A program made the position numbers and the translations under genes. From SLRI01 sp964393275 (GTDB taxonomy: Bacteria > Pseudomonadota > Alphaproteobacteria > Geminicoccales > Geminicoccaceae), in NCBI GenBank assembly GCA_964393275.1, contig CAYMTA010000020.1:1-54609 (forward strand): a DNA stretch of 54,609 nucleotides, given 5' to 3'. Of the stretch, positions 7,559 through 15,408 are shown piece by piece. A model generated the notes under the pieces. It did no database searches and was not told the DNA's origin. It was given only the letters and a program-made list of their open reading frames with translations. Positions within the stretch are counted from its first letter, which is position 1; the number at the start of each line of letters is the position of its first letter.

Positions 7559-10405
7559 ATGACGGCGGACGCGGGCATGCCGATCCCCCGCGGCGTCGGG
7601 CTCGCCGTCCTGGCGACGGTCCTGGCCGTGGCTGTTGTCCGTCTCGGGCCGGGCGACACCCTCGATGCGCTCGCCTACGACACGCTGCAGCCCTGGCTCG
7701 CGGGGCCGCGCAGCGACCGGGTCGCGGTCGTCCAGATCGACCAGCGGAGCCTCGAGCGGATCGGTCCCTGGCCATGGCCCCGCCGGGTCCAGGCGCGGCT
7801 GATCGACCGGATCGCCGCCGCCGGGCCGCAGGTCATCGGCTACGACGTGCTCCTCGCCGAGCCGTCAGTGGGCGATCCGGCGGGCGACGAGGCGCTCGAG
7901 GAAGCGGTGGCGCGTGCCGGCAATGTCGTCCTGCCGGTCGCCGCCGAGGCTCCGGCCGCCGGCCAGCCGCCGGTCGAGATCCTGCCCTTCGGCCGTCTGC
8001 CCGAGCTGGCACGCGCGCTCGGCCATACCCATCTCCGGCCGGATGCCGACGGCCGCATGCGCCGGCTGCGGCTCGAGGCCGGCGTCGGCGAGGCCTTTTG
8101 GCCGGCCTTCGCCCTGGCGGTGGAGCGCCAGATGCGGCCGCAGGTTGCCGCACCCGCCACCTACCGCGCCGATCAGCCGCCCGGCATCCGCCTCGGGTGG
8201 GTCGAGGATGGCGAGGCCCTGGTGCCGATCGCGGCCGATCGCCGGCGGCTGCGTCACTACTCCGCCTTGGAGCTGCTCGATGGCCTGCCTGCCAACGCGC
8301 TCGCCGGCACGGCCGTCCTGGTCGGGGTGACGGCGCGCGGGCTCGCTTCATCAGTCCGCATGGGACCGGGCGACCGCCAGAGCGCCGCCCCGCCGATCGA
8401 GTTCCAGGCGCGGGCCGTCGAGGCCCTGCTGCAGGGCCGGACCATCGCCCCGTTTCGCTGGCCGGAGCTGGCGGCAGCCGGCCTCGCCGGCGGCGCCTTC
8501 CTGCCCTGGCTCCTCACCGGCTGGCGCCGGCCGGCCCTGGCGCGCAAAACCCTGCTCCTGGTGCCGCTCCTGCCGCTCTTCACCGGGATTGGCGCGCTTT
8601 TCCTGGCCCGGCTCATGCTGCCCTTCGCCGCCGTCACGGCGACGCTCCTGGCCCTGCTCGCCCTGGTCCGGCTCGGCGAGGGGGCCCGGCACCTGCGGCG
8701 TGCCCAGGTGGAGCGCAGCCTCGCCCATGCCGCCTTGACGCATGTCGCGGACGCGGTGCTCACCACCGACAGCACGGGCCTCGTCGACTACGTCAACCCG
8801 GCTGCGGCCCGGCTCTTCGGCCGTCCCGCCGAGGCGCTCATCGGCCAGCATCTCGAGGCGCTGGCCCCGCCGATCGGCGAGCTTGCCCGGCAAGTCATCG
8901 AGGATCCGGAGCCCCCGGCACCGGCGCTGCTCGCCGCCCAGCTCGCCCGGCCGCGCCCTGGCGGCGATGCCCTCGGTGCCATCAGCCTGACCGCCGCGGA
9001 CGGCCGCCGGCGCTCGGTGCGCGCCACCGCCCGCCGTTTCGGGCCGTCCTCCGGCGCGCAGCTCGTGCTGGCGCTCAACGACGTCACCGACGAGCAGCGG
9101 CTGCTCGACGAGGTGGCGTTCCGGGCGACGCACGACAGCCTGACCGGGCTGCCCAACCGGCATCTCTTGACCGATCGCCTCGGCGGTGCGCTCCACCGGG
9201 CATGTCGCGCCGGCAACCGGGTCGCCGTCGTCTTCCTCGATGTCGATCGGCTGAAGACCATCAACGATGCGCTCGGCCATGCGGTCGGCGACGCCGTCCT
9301 GGTCGAGGTCGCCGCGCGCTTGCGCCAGCTCGGCCGCTCGACCGACACCGTCGGGCGGCTCGGCGGCGACGAGTTCGTGCTGGTGCTGGACGGCCTCGAG
9401 AGCCGCGCCGAGATCACCGCCGCCATCGACCGCTACCGCGGCGCCTTCGCGAGGCCGGTGATCGTCGGCGGCCGGCCGCTGCCGATCAGGGCGAGCTTCG
9501 GCGTCGCCGTGTTTCCCGATGACGGCGACACCCCGGACAGCCTGCTCAGGCGCGCCGATGCCGCCATGTACCGGGCGAAGCGCGACGGCCGCGACCAGGT
9601 GGTGACCTTCGATCCCGAGCTGCACGGCGAGGCCGGTGGCGGCCTGCTGCTCGACGCGGCGCTCAGGGATGCGATCCTGGATGACGAGCTCGTGCTGCAC
9701 TACCAGCCGCGCATCGATCTCGCCGAGCGGCGGCCGGCCGGACTCGAAACCCTGGTCCGCTGGCGCCATCCGGAGGAAGGCCTCCTGCCGCCGGCGCGCT
9801 TCATCGGCCTCGCCGAGGAGACCGGCTCGATCGTCGAGCTCGGCCGCTGGGTGATGGAGCGGGCCTGCGCCGATCTCGCCGGACCTGCCCTGCGGGACCG
9901 CGACCTGCAGCTCTCGGTCAACGTCTCGGTGGTGCAGCTCAAGCGCGATTCCGGCTTCGTCGATTTCGTCCGCGACACCCTGGCGCACCATGGCCTGGCA
10001 CCCGGCCGGATCGAGCTCGAGGTGACCGAGAGCCTCTTCCTCGACCCGTCTTTGCCGATGCTCGGGCGCCGGCTCGCCAGCCTGGCCGAGCTCGGCCTCC
10101 ATCTCTCGATCGACGATTTCGGCACGGGCTACTCCTCGCTCGCCTACATCAACCGCTTTCCCTTCGACCGGATCAAGATCGACCGCTCCTTCGTCGACAT
10201 GATCGACCGGGACCAGGGCGCCCAGGCGATCGTCCGCGCCATCGTCGGGCTGAGCACGGCGCTCGCCAAGAAGACCACCGCCGAGGGGGTCGAGAAGGGT
10301 GTCCAGCTCGCCTTTCTCGACGAGCTCCACTGCAACGAGGCGCAAGGCTTCTTCTTCGGCCGTCCCGCACCCTTGGCCGAGGCCCTGGACGGCCTCGCCA
10401 CCTGA
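7559..10405 (+). CDS. CHASE2-PAS-GGDEF-EAL membrane sensor (c-di-GMP turnover)
   Basis: 948 residues. An N-terminal membrane helix is followed by a CHASE2 extracytoplasmic domain (about 35-300; RVAVVQIDQRSLERIG.WPWPR), then two or three membrane helices (about 305-375), a PAS domain (about 390-500), GGDEF (about 515-675) and EAL (about 690-945). The cyclase motif GGDEF is intact at about 602-606, with an RSTD product-inhibition site five residues upstream. In the phosphodiesterase half the EAL triad is ETL (E730-T731-L732), while the other metal/catalytic residues (SVNVS, LEVTES, IDDFGTG, IKIDRSF, AEGVE) are present. Both activities are therefore plausible. It is co-transcribed with the FecR/LysM protein, which probably delivers the signal. 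Confidence 0.93.
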   Translation: MTADAGMPIPRGVGLAVLATVLAVAVVRLGPGDTLDALAYDTLQPWLAGPRSDRVAVVQIDQRSLERIGPWPWPRRVQARLIDRIAAAGPQVIGYDVLLAEPSVGDPAGDEALEEAVARAGNVVLPVAAEAPAAGQPPVEILPFGRLPELARALGHTHLRPDADGRMRRLRLEAGVGEAFWPAFALAVERQMRPQVAAPATYRADQPPGIRLGWVEDGEALVPIAADRRRLRHYSALELLDGLPANALAGTAVLVGVTARGLASSVRMGPGDRQSAAPPIEFQARAVEALLQGRTIAPFRWPELAAAGLAGGAFLPWLLTGWRRPALARKTLLLVPLLPLFTGIGALFLARLMLPFAAVTATLLALLALVRLGEGARHLRRAQVERSLAHAALTHVADAVLTTDSTGLVDYVNPAAARLFGRPAEALIGQHLEALAPPIGELARQVIEDPEPPAPALLAAQLARPRPGGDALGAISLTAADGRRRSVRATARRFGPSSGAQLVLALNDVTDEQRLLDEVAFRATHDSLTGLPNRHLLTDRLGGALHRACRAGNRVAVVFLDVDRLKTINDALGHAVGDAVLVEVAARLRQLGRSTDTVGRLGGDEFVLVLDGLESRAEITAAIDRYRGAFARPVIVGGRPLPIRASFGVAVFPDDGDTPDSLLRRADAAMYRAKRDGRDQVVTFDPELHGEAGGGLLLDAALRDAILDDELVLHYQPRIDLAERRPAGLETLVRWRHPEEGLLPPARFIGLAEETGSIVELGRWVMERACADLAGPALRDRDLQLSVNVSVVQLKRDSGFVDFVRDTLAHHGLAPGRIELEVTESLFLDPSLPMLGRRLASLAELGLHLSIDDFGTGYSSLAYINRFPFDRIKIDRSFVDMIDRDQGAQAIVRAIVGLSTALAKKTTAEGVEKGVQLAFLDELHCNEAQGFFFGRPAPLAEALDGLAT

Positions 10406-10480
10406 GCCCGCACGGCTGGACAGCCCGGCCTCGAGGCCGCATATCGGCCGCCTTGGCATGGCGAAGCGGGGAGGGCGGCG

Positions 10481-11395
10481 ATGCTGGTGATCCTGGGCTC
10501 GGTGAATGCCGATCTCCTGTTCAAGGTCGAGAAGCTGCCGGCACCGGGCGAGACCGTGCTCTGCCCGTCCTATGCCATGGCGCCGGGCGGCAAGGGCTCG
10601 AACCAGGCGGCGGCCGCCGCCAAGGCCGGCGCCGAGACGCGCTTCGTCGGCCATCTCGGCGATGACGCCTATGGACCCGTCGTTCGCGATCTCCTGGTCG
10701 AGGCGGGCATCGAGACGAGCGGCCTCGACGTCTCGAGGCGCCCGACCGCGATCGCGGTGATCGGCGTCGATGCAGAGGGCGAGAACGCGATCATCGTCGC
10801 CAGCGGCGCCAATCTCGACACCCATGCCGGGCAGGTCGACGACCGGCTGCTCGGCCCGGCCACCACGCTGCTCTGCCAGAACGAGATCCGGATGAGCGAG
10901 AGTGCGGCCATCCTCGCACGGGGCAAGGCCAGGTGCGCCCGCACCCTGCTCAATCTCGCGCCAGCGGGCCCGCTCCCGGCGGGCATGCTGGACACGCTCG
11001 ACTACCTCATCGTCAACGAGATCGAGGCGCGCATGGCGGCGGGCGACGCGGCCGGCGAGCCGCTCGATCTCGCCCGCCGGCTGGCCCGGGACCACGACCT
11101 CGTCTGCGTGGTGACGCTGGGTGCCAGGGGGGCGATCGCGGTCGGCCCCAGGGGCGGCTGGCGGGTCGGCAGCCTCAGGATCGAGCCGGTCGACACGACG
11201 GGCGCCGGCGACGCCTTCGTCGGCGTGCTCGCCGCCGCCCTCGACCAGGGCCGCGCGCTGCCCGATGCCTTGCACCGGGCGAGCCTCGCCGCCGGCCTCT
11301 CCTGCCTCGCCATCGGCGCCCAGTCGGCCCAGCCGGATGCGGCCCGGATCGAGGCACGTCTGGGCGAGCTGCCGGAGCCCACACCCCTCGACTGA
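10481..11395 (+). CDS. rbsK: Ribokinase (PfkB family)
   Basis: 304 residues. It phosphorylates ribose at O5, feeding the pentose phosphate pathway. PfkB signatures are present: the N-terminal GSVNADLLFKVEKLPAPGET, the APGGKGSNQA motif, and the C-terminal DTTGAGDAF with catalytic Asp (about D244). An AGCGGGGAGGGC stretch upstream gives the ribosome-binding site. No ribose ABC transporter or regulator is adjacent. The stop codon is part of the TGATCC element proposed as the promoter of the next gene. A related sugar kinase (for example for a nucleoside) cannot be fully excluded. Confidence 0.88.
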   Translation: MLVILGSVNADLLFKVEKLPAPGETVLCPSYAMAPGGKGSNQAAAAAKAGAETRFVGHLGDDAYGPVVRDLLVEAGIETSGLDVSRRPTAIAVIGVDAEGENAIIVASGANLDTHAGQVDDRLLGPATTLLCQNEIRMSESAAILARGKARCARTLLNLAPAGPLPAGMLDTLDYLIVNEIEARMAAGDAAGEPLDLARRLARDHDLVCVVTLGARGAIAVGPRGGWRVGSLRIEPVDTTGAGDAFVGVLAAALDQGRALPDALHRASLAAGLSCLAIGAQSAQPDAARIEARLGELPEPTPLD

Positions 11396-11421
11396 TCCCG
11401 CGCCGTTCCGGCCGCGTATCT
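11393..11421 (+). promoter_or_regulatory. RpoE/ChrR (ECF11)-type promoter candidate upstream of the photolyase operon
   Basis: TGATCC (11393-11398), exactly 18 bases, then TATCT (11417-11421), with GCG just before TA. The Rhodobacter sphaeroides RpoE (singlet-oxygen) sigma factor uses TGATCC with an 18-base spacer and a TA-rich -10. Transcription would start near 11427, about 19 bases before the ATG at 11446. The -35 overlaps the rbsK stop codon. The -10 match is only partial. Confidence 0.5.
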
Positions 11422-11445
11422 CCTGTCGATGGCGGGAGAGAGGCG

Positions 11446-12141
11446 ATGCGACGACGCGACATGCTGCAACGGGGCTTGGGACTGATGGCCGGCGCGGCAC
11501 TCGGTGGGCGGGCTTGGGCCCAGTCCCCTGGCGAGCTCCGCTTCGCCGTCTTTCGCAACGACAGTGAGATCGGCCACCACGCGCTCCGCTTCACCCCGGA
11601 TGGCGAGCATCTGACCGTCGACATCGAGATCGAGCTCGAGGTCCGCTTCGCCTTCATCACCGCCTACCGCTACACGCACAGGAATCGCGAGACCTGGGCC
11701 AATGGTCGGCTCGCCGGCTTCTCCAGCCGCACCGACGACAACGGCACGCCCTATCGGGTCGAGGCGGCGCGCGACGGCGACCATCTGGTCATCGAAGGCA
11801 AGGAAGGCCGGATCACCGCCCCCGGAAGCCTGCTCCCCGCCACCTACTGGCAGCCCGGCTTCGTCACCCGAAAGCCCTGGATCAACACCCAGACCGGCGA
11901 GATCATCCGGTCGTCCGTGACCCCGCTCGGCCAGGACACGGTCGAGGCGGAGGGCAGGTCCGTCACCGCCGAGCGGTTCCGGCTCGCGGGCGATATCGAC
12001 CTCGACCTCTGGTATGCCGACGAGCGCTGGGTCAAGCTCGCCTTCGCCTGGCCGGACGGGTCGAGGATCGATTACCGCCAGACCGAGGACGACGCCTACC
12101 GCGACCTCACCTATCGGCCGGGCGGGTCGGGTCGCACCTGA
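11446..12141 (+). CDS. DUF6134 family exported protein (probable Tat substrate)
   Basis: 231 residues. The N-terminus MRRRDMLQRGLGLMAGAALGGRAWA is a twin-arginine-like signal peptide with an ALGGRAWA cleavage region. The mature part is an all-beta chain (RFAVFRNDSEIGHHALRF, then TAYRYTHRNRETWANGRL) that matches the DUF6134 group as I know it. No catalytic motif is recognised. The start has an AGAGAGG ribosome-binding site. It is the first gene after the RpoE-like promoter and lies seven bases before the photolyase gene, so it is probably part of that stress operon. Function unknown. Confidence 0.72.
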   Translation: MRRRDMLQRGLGLMAGAALGGRAWAQSPGELRFAVFRNDSEIGHHALRFTPDGEHLTVDIEIELEVRFAFITAYRYTHRNRETWANGRLAGFSSRTDDNGTPYRVEAARDGDHLVIEGKEGRITAPGSLLPATYWQPGFVTRKPWINTQTGEIIRSSVTPLGQDTVEAEGRSVTAERFRLAGDIDLDLWYADERWVKLAFAWPDGSRIDYRQTEDDAYRDLTYRPGGSGRT

Positions 12142-12148
12142 TCGCGCC

Positions 12149-13704
12149 ATGGCCCGAACCCTTCGCTTCGTCTTCGCCGATCAGCTCAGCCACGAGCTGG
12201 CCTCGCTCGCCGATGCGAGGCCGAAGCGCGATCTCGTCCTCATGGCCGAGGTCCGGGCCGAGACCGATCACGTCCCGCACCACCCCAAGAAGATCGCCTT
12301 CCTCCTCGCCGCCATGCGCCACTTCAGGGACGAGCTGCGGGAACGCGGTCTCGAGGTCCGCTACGTCGAGCTGGACGACCCCAAGAGCCGCGGCAGCTTC
12401 GAGGGCGAGCTCGCCCGGGCCCTGGAGGAGGTCGAGATCGACCGCGTCGTCGTCACCGAGCCCGGCGAATACCGGGTGCTGGAGGGGATCCGGCGCTGGA
12501 GCGAGAAGTTCGACCTGCCGGTCGAGATCAGGGACGACGACCGCTTTCTCTGCTCCACGGCCGAGTTCGCCGCATGGGCGGGCGACAGGAAGCAGCTCCG
12601 CATGGAGCACTTCTACCGCTCGATGCGGCGACGCACCGGCTGGCTGATGGAGGAGGCGGGCGAGCCTCTGGGCGACCGCTGGAACTACGACGCGGAGAAC
12701 CGCAAGCCGGCGGCGCCCGGCACGGAGTTCCCGCGGCCGATGCGCTTCACCCCGGATGCCACCACCGAGGCCGTGCTCGACCTCGTCCGCCGCCGCTTCG
12801 ACAACCGCTTCGGCGAGACCGACCCCTTCTGGTTCGCCGTCACGCGCGGCCAGGCGCGGCGGGCGCTCGCCCATTTCGTGCGGACGGCGCTCGAAGGGTT
12901 CGGCGACCACCAGGACGCGATGCTCGCGGACGAGGACTGGCTCTGCCATTCGGCCCTCTCGCAATACCTGAACTGCGGCCTGCTCACCGCCCGCGAGGTC
13001 GGCGAGGCCGTGCTGCAAGCGCATGCGGAGCGTCATCTGCCGCTCAACAGCGTCGAGGGCTTCATCCGCCAGATCCTCGGCTGGCGGGAGTACGTGCGCG
13101 GCATCTACTGGCTCAGGATGCCGGGCTACGCGAAGCTGAACGGGCCGGCAACCGCCGCCACCTCCCCGCCTTCTACTGGACCGGCGAGACCGCCATGCGC
13201 TGCATGGCCCACGCCCTGGGCCAGACCAGGAGGGAAGCCCTCTCGCACCACATCCAAAGGCTCATGCTGACCGGCAATTTCGCGCTCCTCGCCGGGGTGA
13301 TCCCCGACGAGATCTGCACCTGGTACCTCGCCGTCTACGCCGACGCCTTCGAGTGGGTGGAGCTGCCCAACGTGCTCGGCATGGTGATGCACGCCGACGG
13401 CGGCTATCTGGGCTCCAAGCCCTATGCCGCCTCCGGCAACTACATCGACCGCATGTCGGACTTCTGCGGCGACTGCACCTACGACGTGAAGGAGAAGCTC
13501 GGGCCGCGGGCCTGCCCCTTCAACTACCTTTACTGGAGCTTCCTCATCGAGAACCGTGAACACCTGGAGAAGAACCGGCGCATGCGGCCCGTCTTCACGA
13601 GCCTCGCCCGCATGTCGGACGAGCGCAAGGCGCGGATCGTGGAGGATGCGGACCGCTTCCTCGACAGCCTCGAGCCCTGGCGGCCGGAGGGTGGCGATGG
13701 CTGA
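12149..13704 (+). pseudogene. phrB: Fe-S bacterial cryptochrome/photolyase (PhrB-like), frameshifted by an apparent one-base deletion
   Basis: The frame from 12149 (MARTLRFVFADQLSHELA) encodes the N-terminal 330 or so residues of an FeS-BCP (6-4) photolyase up to ..YWLRMPGYAKLNGP near 13146. The rest (NRRHLPAFYWTGETAMRCM... to 13704) is in the -1 frame. One missing base in the GGGCCGG run at about 13141-13147 would restore a single protein of 518 residues, the family length. All four [4Fe-4S] ligand cysteines are recognisable in the second part (MRCM, FCGDC, then RAC at the standard 12-residue gap). The protein repairs (6-4) UV photoproducts with FAD and DMRL. It may be a real mutation, a sequencing indel, or less likely programmed. 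Its end overlaps the SDR start by eight bases. Confidence 0.85.
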
Positions 13705-14443
13705 GCGCGTCTGGATCATCGGTGCGAGCTACGGCATCGGCGCCGCCCTGGCCGAACGCCTGGCGGCCGACGGCAAGGAGGTCTGGGCCAGCGCCCGGAG
13801 CGCCGACAAGCTCGCGGCCCTGGCCGAGAAGCACCCAGGCCGCATCCACGCCCTGCCGCTCGACGTCACCGACAAGGCGGCTGTCCGGGCAGCGCTCGCC
13901 AGCATCGAGGCGGCAAGCGGCCCGCCGGACGCGGTCGTGCTCAATGCCGGCACGCACCAGCCCGTCGCCGCCAAGGACTTCACCACCGATGGCCTGAGGC
14001 AGGTCATGGAGCTGAACGTCTTCGGCACCGCCAACGGCATCGAGACGGTGCTGCCGGGCATGCTGCGGCGCGATGCGGGGCGGATCGCCGTCGTCGCCTC
14101 GGTCGCCGGCTACAATGGCCTGCCGACCAGCGCCTATTACGGCGCCAGCAAGGCCGCCCTCATCAACCTGGTGGAATCGCTCAGGTTCGACCTGCGGCGC
14201 ACCGGCGTCGTGCTGCAGCTCGTCAACCCGGGCTTCGTCAAAACCCCGCTCACCGACAGGAACGACTTCGCCATGCCCTTCCTGATCCCGGCCGAGGCAG
14301 CGGCGGCGGCGATCGCTCGGGGGCTCGCGAGCGACCGCTTCGAGATCGCCTTCCCCAGGACCTTCGTCTGGCTCCTCAAGCTCGTCGGTCTCCTGCCCTA
14401 CCGCCTCTATTTCGCCCTGGTCGGCCGGAGCACCGGCAAGTGA
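13697..14443 (+). CDS. Short-chain dehydrogenase/reductase of the photolyase/CFA cluster
   Basis: 248 residues of a classical SDR. The Rossmann turn GASYGIG is at residues 8-14, the NAG motif is VVLNAGTH, and the catalytic Tyr/Lys are in YYGASKAAL (about Y148 and K152), with the PGFVKT loop after. The hydrophobic C-terminus (VWLLKLVGLLPYRLYFALVG) may dip into the membrane. It overlaps the photolyase end and its stop overlaps the next start (GTGA). Homologues travel with CFA-synthase and DUF1365 genes in proteobacterial stress clusters. The substrate, perhaps a membrane lipid or its modification intermediate, is inferred. Confidence 0.88.
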   Translation: MAERVWIIGASYGIGAALAERLAADGKEVWASARSADKLAALAEKHPGRIHALPLDVTDKAAVRAALASIEAASGPPDAVVLNAGTHQPVAAKDFTTDGLRQVMELNVFGTANGIETVLPGMLRRDAGRIAVVASVAGYNGLPTSAYYGASKAALINLVESLRFDLRRTGVVLQLVNPGFVKTPLTDRNDFAMPFLIPAEAAAAAIARGLASDRFEIAFPRTFVWLLKLVGLLPYRLYFALVGRSTGK

Positions 14444-14880
14444 CCATCGACGCTGCCGCCAGGGCCTATGCCCGCTACTTCGACGGGCTGACGCCGGCGA
14501 CCACGGGCGATCTCCGCCACCTCGCCGCCAGGGAGCTCCGCTTTCGCGATCCCTTCAACGACATTCGGGGCGTCGAGCGCGTGATCGCGCTCTTCGACCA
14601 CATGTTCCGGACGACGACGAACCCGCGCTTCGCCACCGGCGCCATCGCCACGACCGGCCGGATCGCCTTCCTGCGCTGGCGCTTCACCGGCAGCGTGCCC
14701 TGCCGGCTCGCGCCGCTTTCGCTGGCGATCGATGGGGTGAGCGAGGTCCGCTTCGATGCGGCAGAGCTGGTTGTCGAGCATGTCGACCACTGGGACGCGG
14801 CCGGCCAGCTCTACGAGCGGCTCCCGCTCCTCGGCGGCGTGCTACGACGGCTCCGCCGGCGTCTCGCCCACGGCCCCTGA
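14440..14880 (+). CDS. NTF2-like (SnoaL-type) protein
   Basis: 146 residues with the cone-shaped NTF2 fold pattern: an N-terminal helix (AAARAYARYFDGLT), LAARELRFRDPFNDIRGVERVIALFDHMF, then beta strands ending VEHVDHWDAAGQLYERLPLLG. Start GTG at 14440 overlaps the SDR stop. Family members include ketosteroid isomerase-like and SnoaL-like enzymes, but no firm catalytic set is visible. Its position at the end of the photolyase-SDR operon is conserved in related clusters. The last 39 bases overlap the convergent DUF3833 gene. Confidence 0.78.
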   Translation: MTIDAAARAYARYFDGLTPATTGDLRHLAARELRFRDPFNDIRGVERVIALFDHMFRTTTNPRFATGAIATTGRIAFLRWRFTGSVPCRLAPLSLAIDGVSEVRFDAAELVVEHVDHWDAAGQLYERLPLLGGVLRRLRRRLAHGP

Positions 14881-15408
14881 CAGTTCGGGCTTCTTGAAGA
14901 AGATGTAGACCTCGCCGAGGGTGAGGCCCCATTTCGAGACGGTGGCGCGGTTGATCATCACCGCCTCGTCCTGCAGGAACATCCAGTCGTCGAAGCTGAC
15001 CCGCCAGGTGCGCTCGCCGATCGGCAGGTCGAAGAGGTAGCTCCAGCGCATGGCCTTGCCCTCGCGCCTGCCCGTGGCGGTGCCGACGATGTCGTCCGCC
15101 TCCCCCTCGTAGCGGCCGTCGGCGAGGGGGCGGATGTGCCAGGTGCGCTGGTCACGCTCGCCGTCCGCATAGAGGAAGGCCTCGTCGAGGACGAGCACAT
15201 CGCCTTCCATCCGGCCCTCGATATCGACCGAGAACTCCCGCCTGACGGTGCCGAAGCGGTCCTGGAACAGGCCCCAGGCCCGGGTTTCGCCGAGAAAGTA
15301 GTCCTCGGGCACGAAGACCGGCCCGGTGCCGTCGAAATCGTCGATCTTCATGCTCGAGCAGCCCGCAATGACGCTGAGCATTACGGCGGCGAGCAGGGCG
15401 CGGATCAT
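14842..15408 (-). CDS. DUF3833 family lipoprotein
   Basis: 188 residues. The N-terminus MIRALLAAVMLSVIAGCSS is a type II signal peptide with lipobox IAGC. The mature protein has the DUF3833 pattern: FDGTGPVFVPEDYFLGETRAWGLFQDRFG, RREFSVDIEG, and the WSYLFDLPIG...RVSFDDWMFL block. This resembles a lipocalin-like barrel in size and strand layout. It is probably outer-membrane anchored and may carry or bind modified acyl chains (inference). Start at 15408 forms ATGA with the upstream MFS stop. It converges on and overlaps the NTF2-like gene by 39 bases. Confidence 0.85.
   Translation of the reverse strand: MIRALLAAVMLSVIAGCSSMKIDDFDGTGPVFVPEDYFLGETRAWGLFQDRFGTVRREFSVDIEGRMEGDVLVLDEAFLYADGERDQRTWHIRPLADGRYEGEADDIVGTATGRREGKAMRWSYLFDLPIGERTWRVSFDDWMFLQDEAVMINRATVSKWGLTLGEVYIFFKKPELSGAVGETPAEPS

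Noticed and set aside
8351..11500. Very long minus-strand open frame (1049 codons) across the CHASE2 sensor and ribokinase genes
   Set aside because: It is antisense to two genes with complete domain motifs. Its translation is low-complexity Arg/Gly/Ala/Glu text typical of the complementary frame in high-GC DNA.
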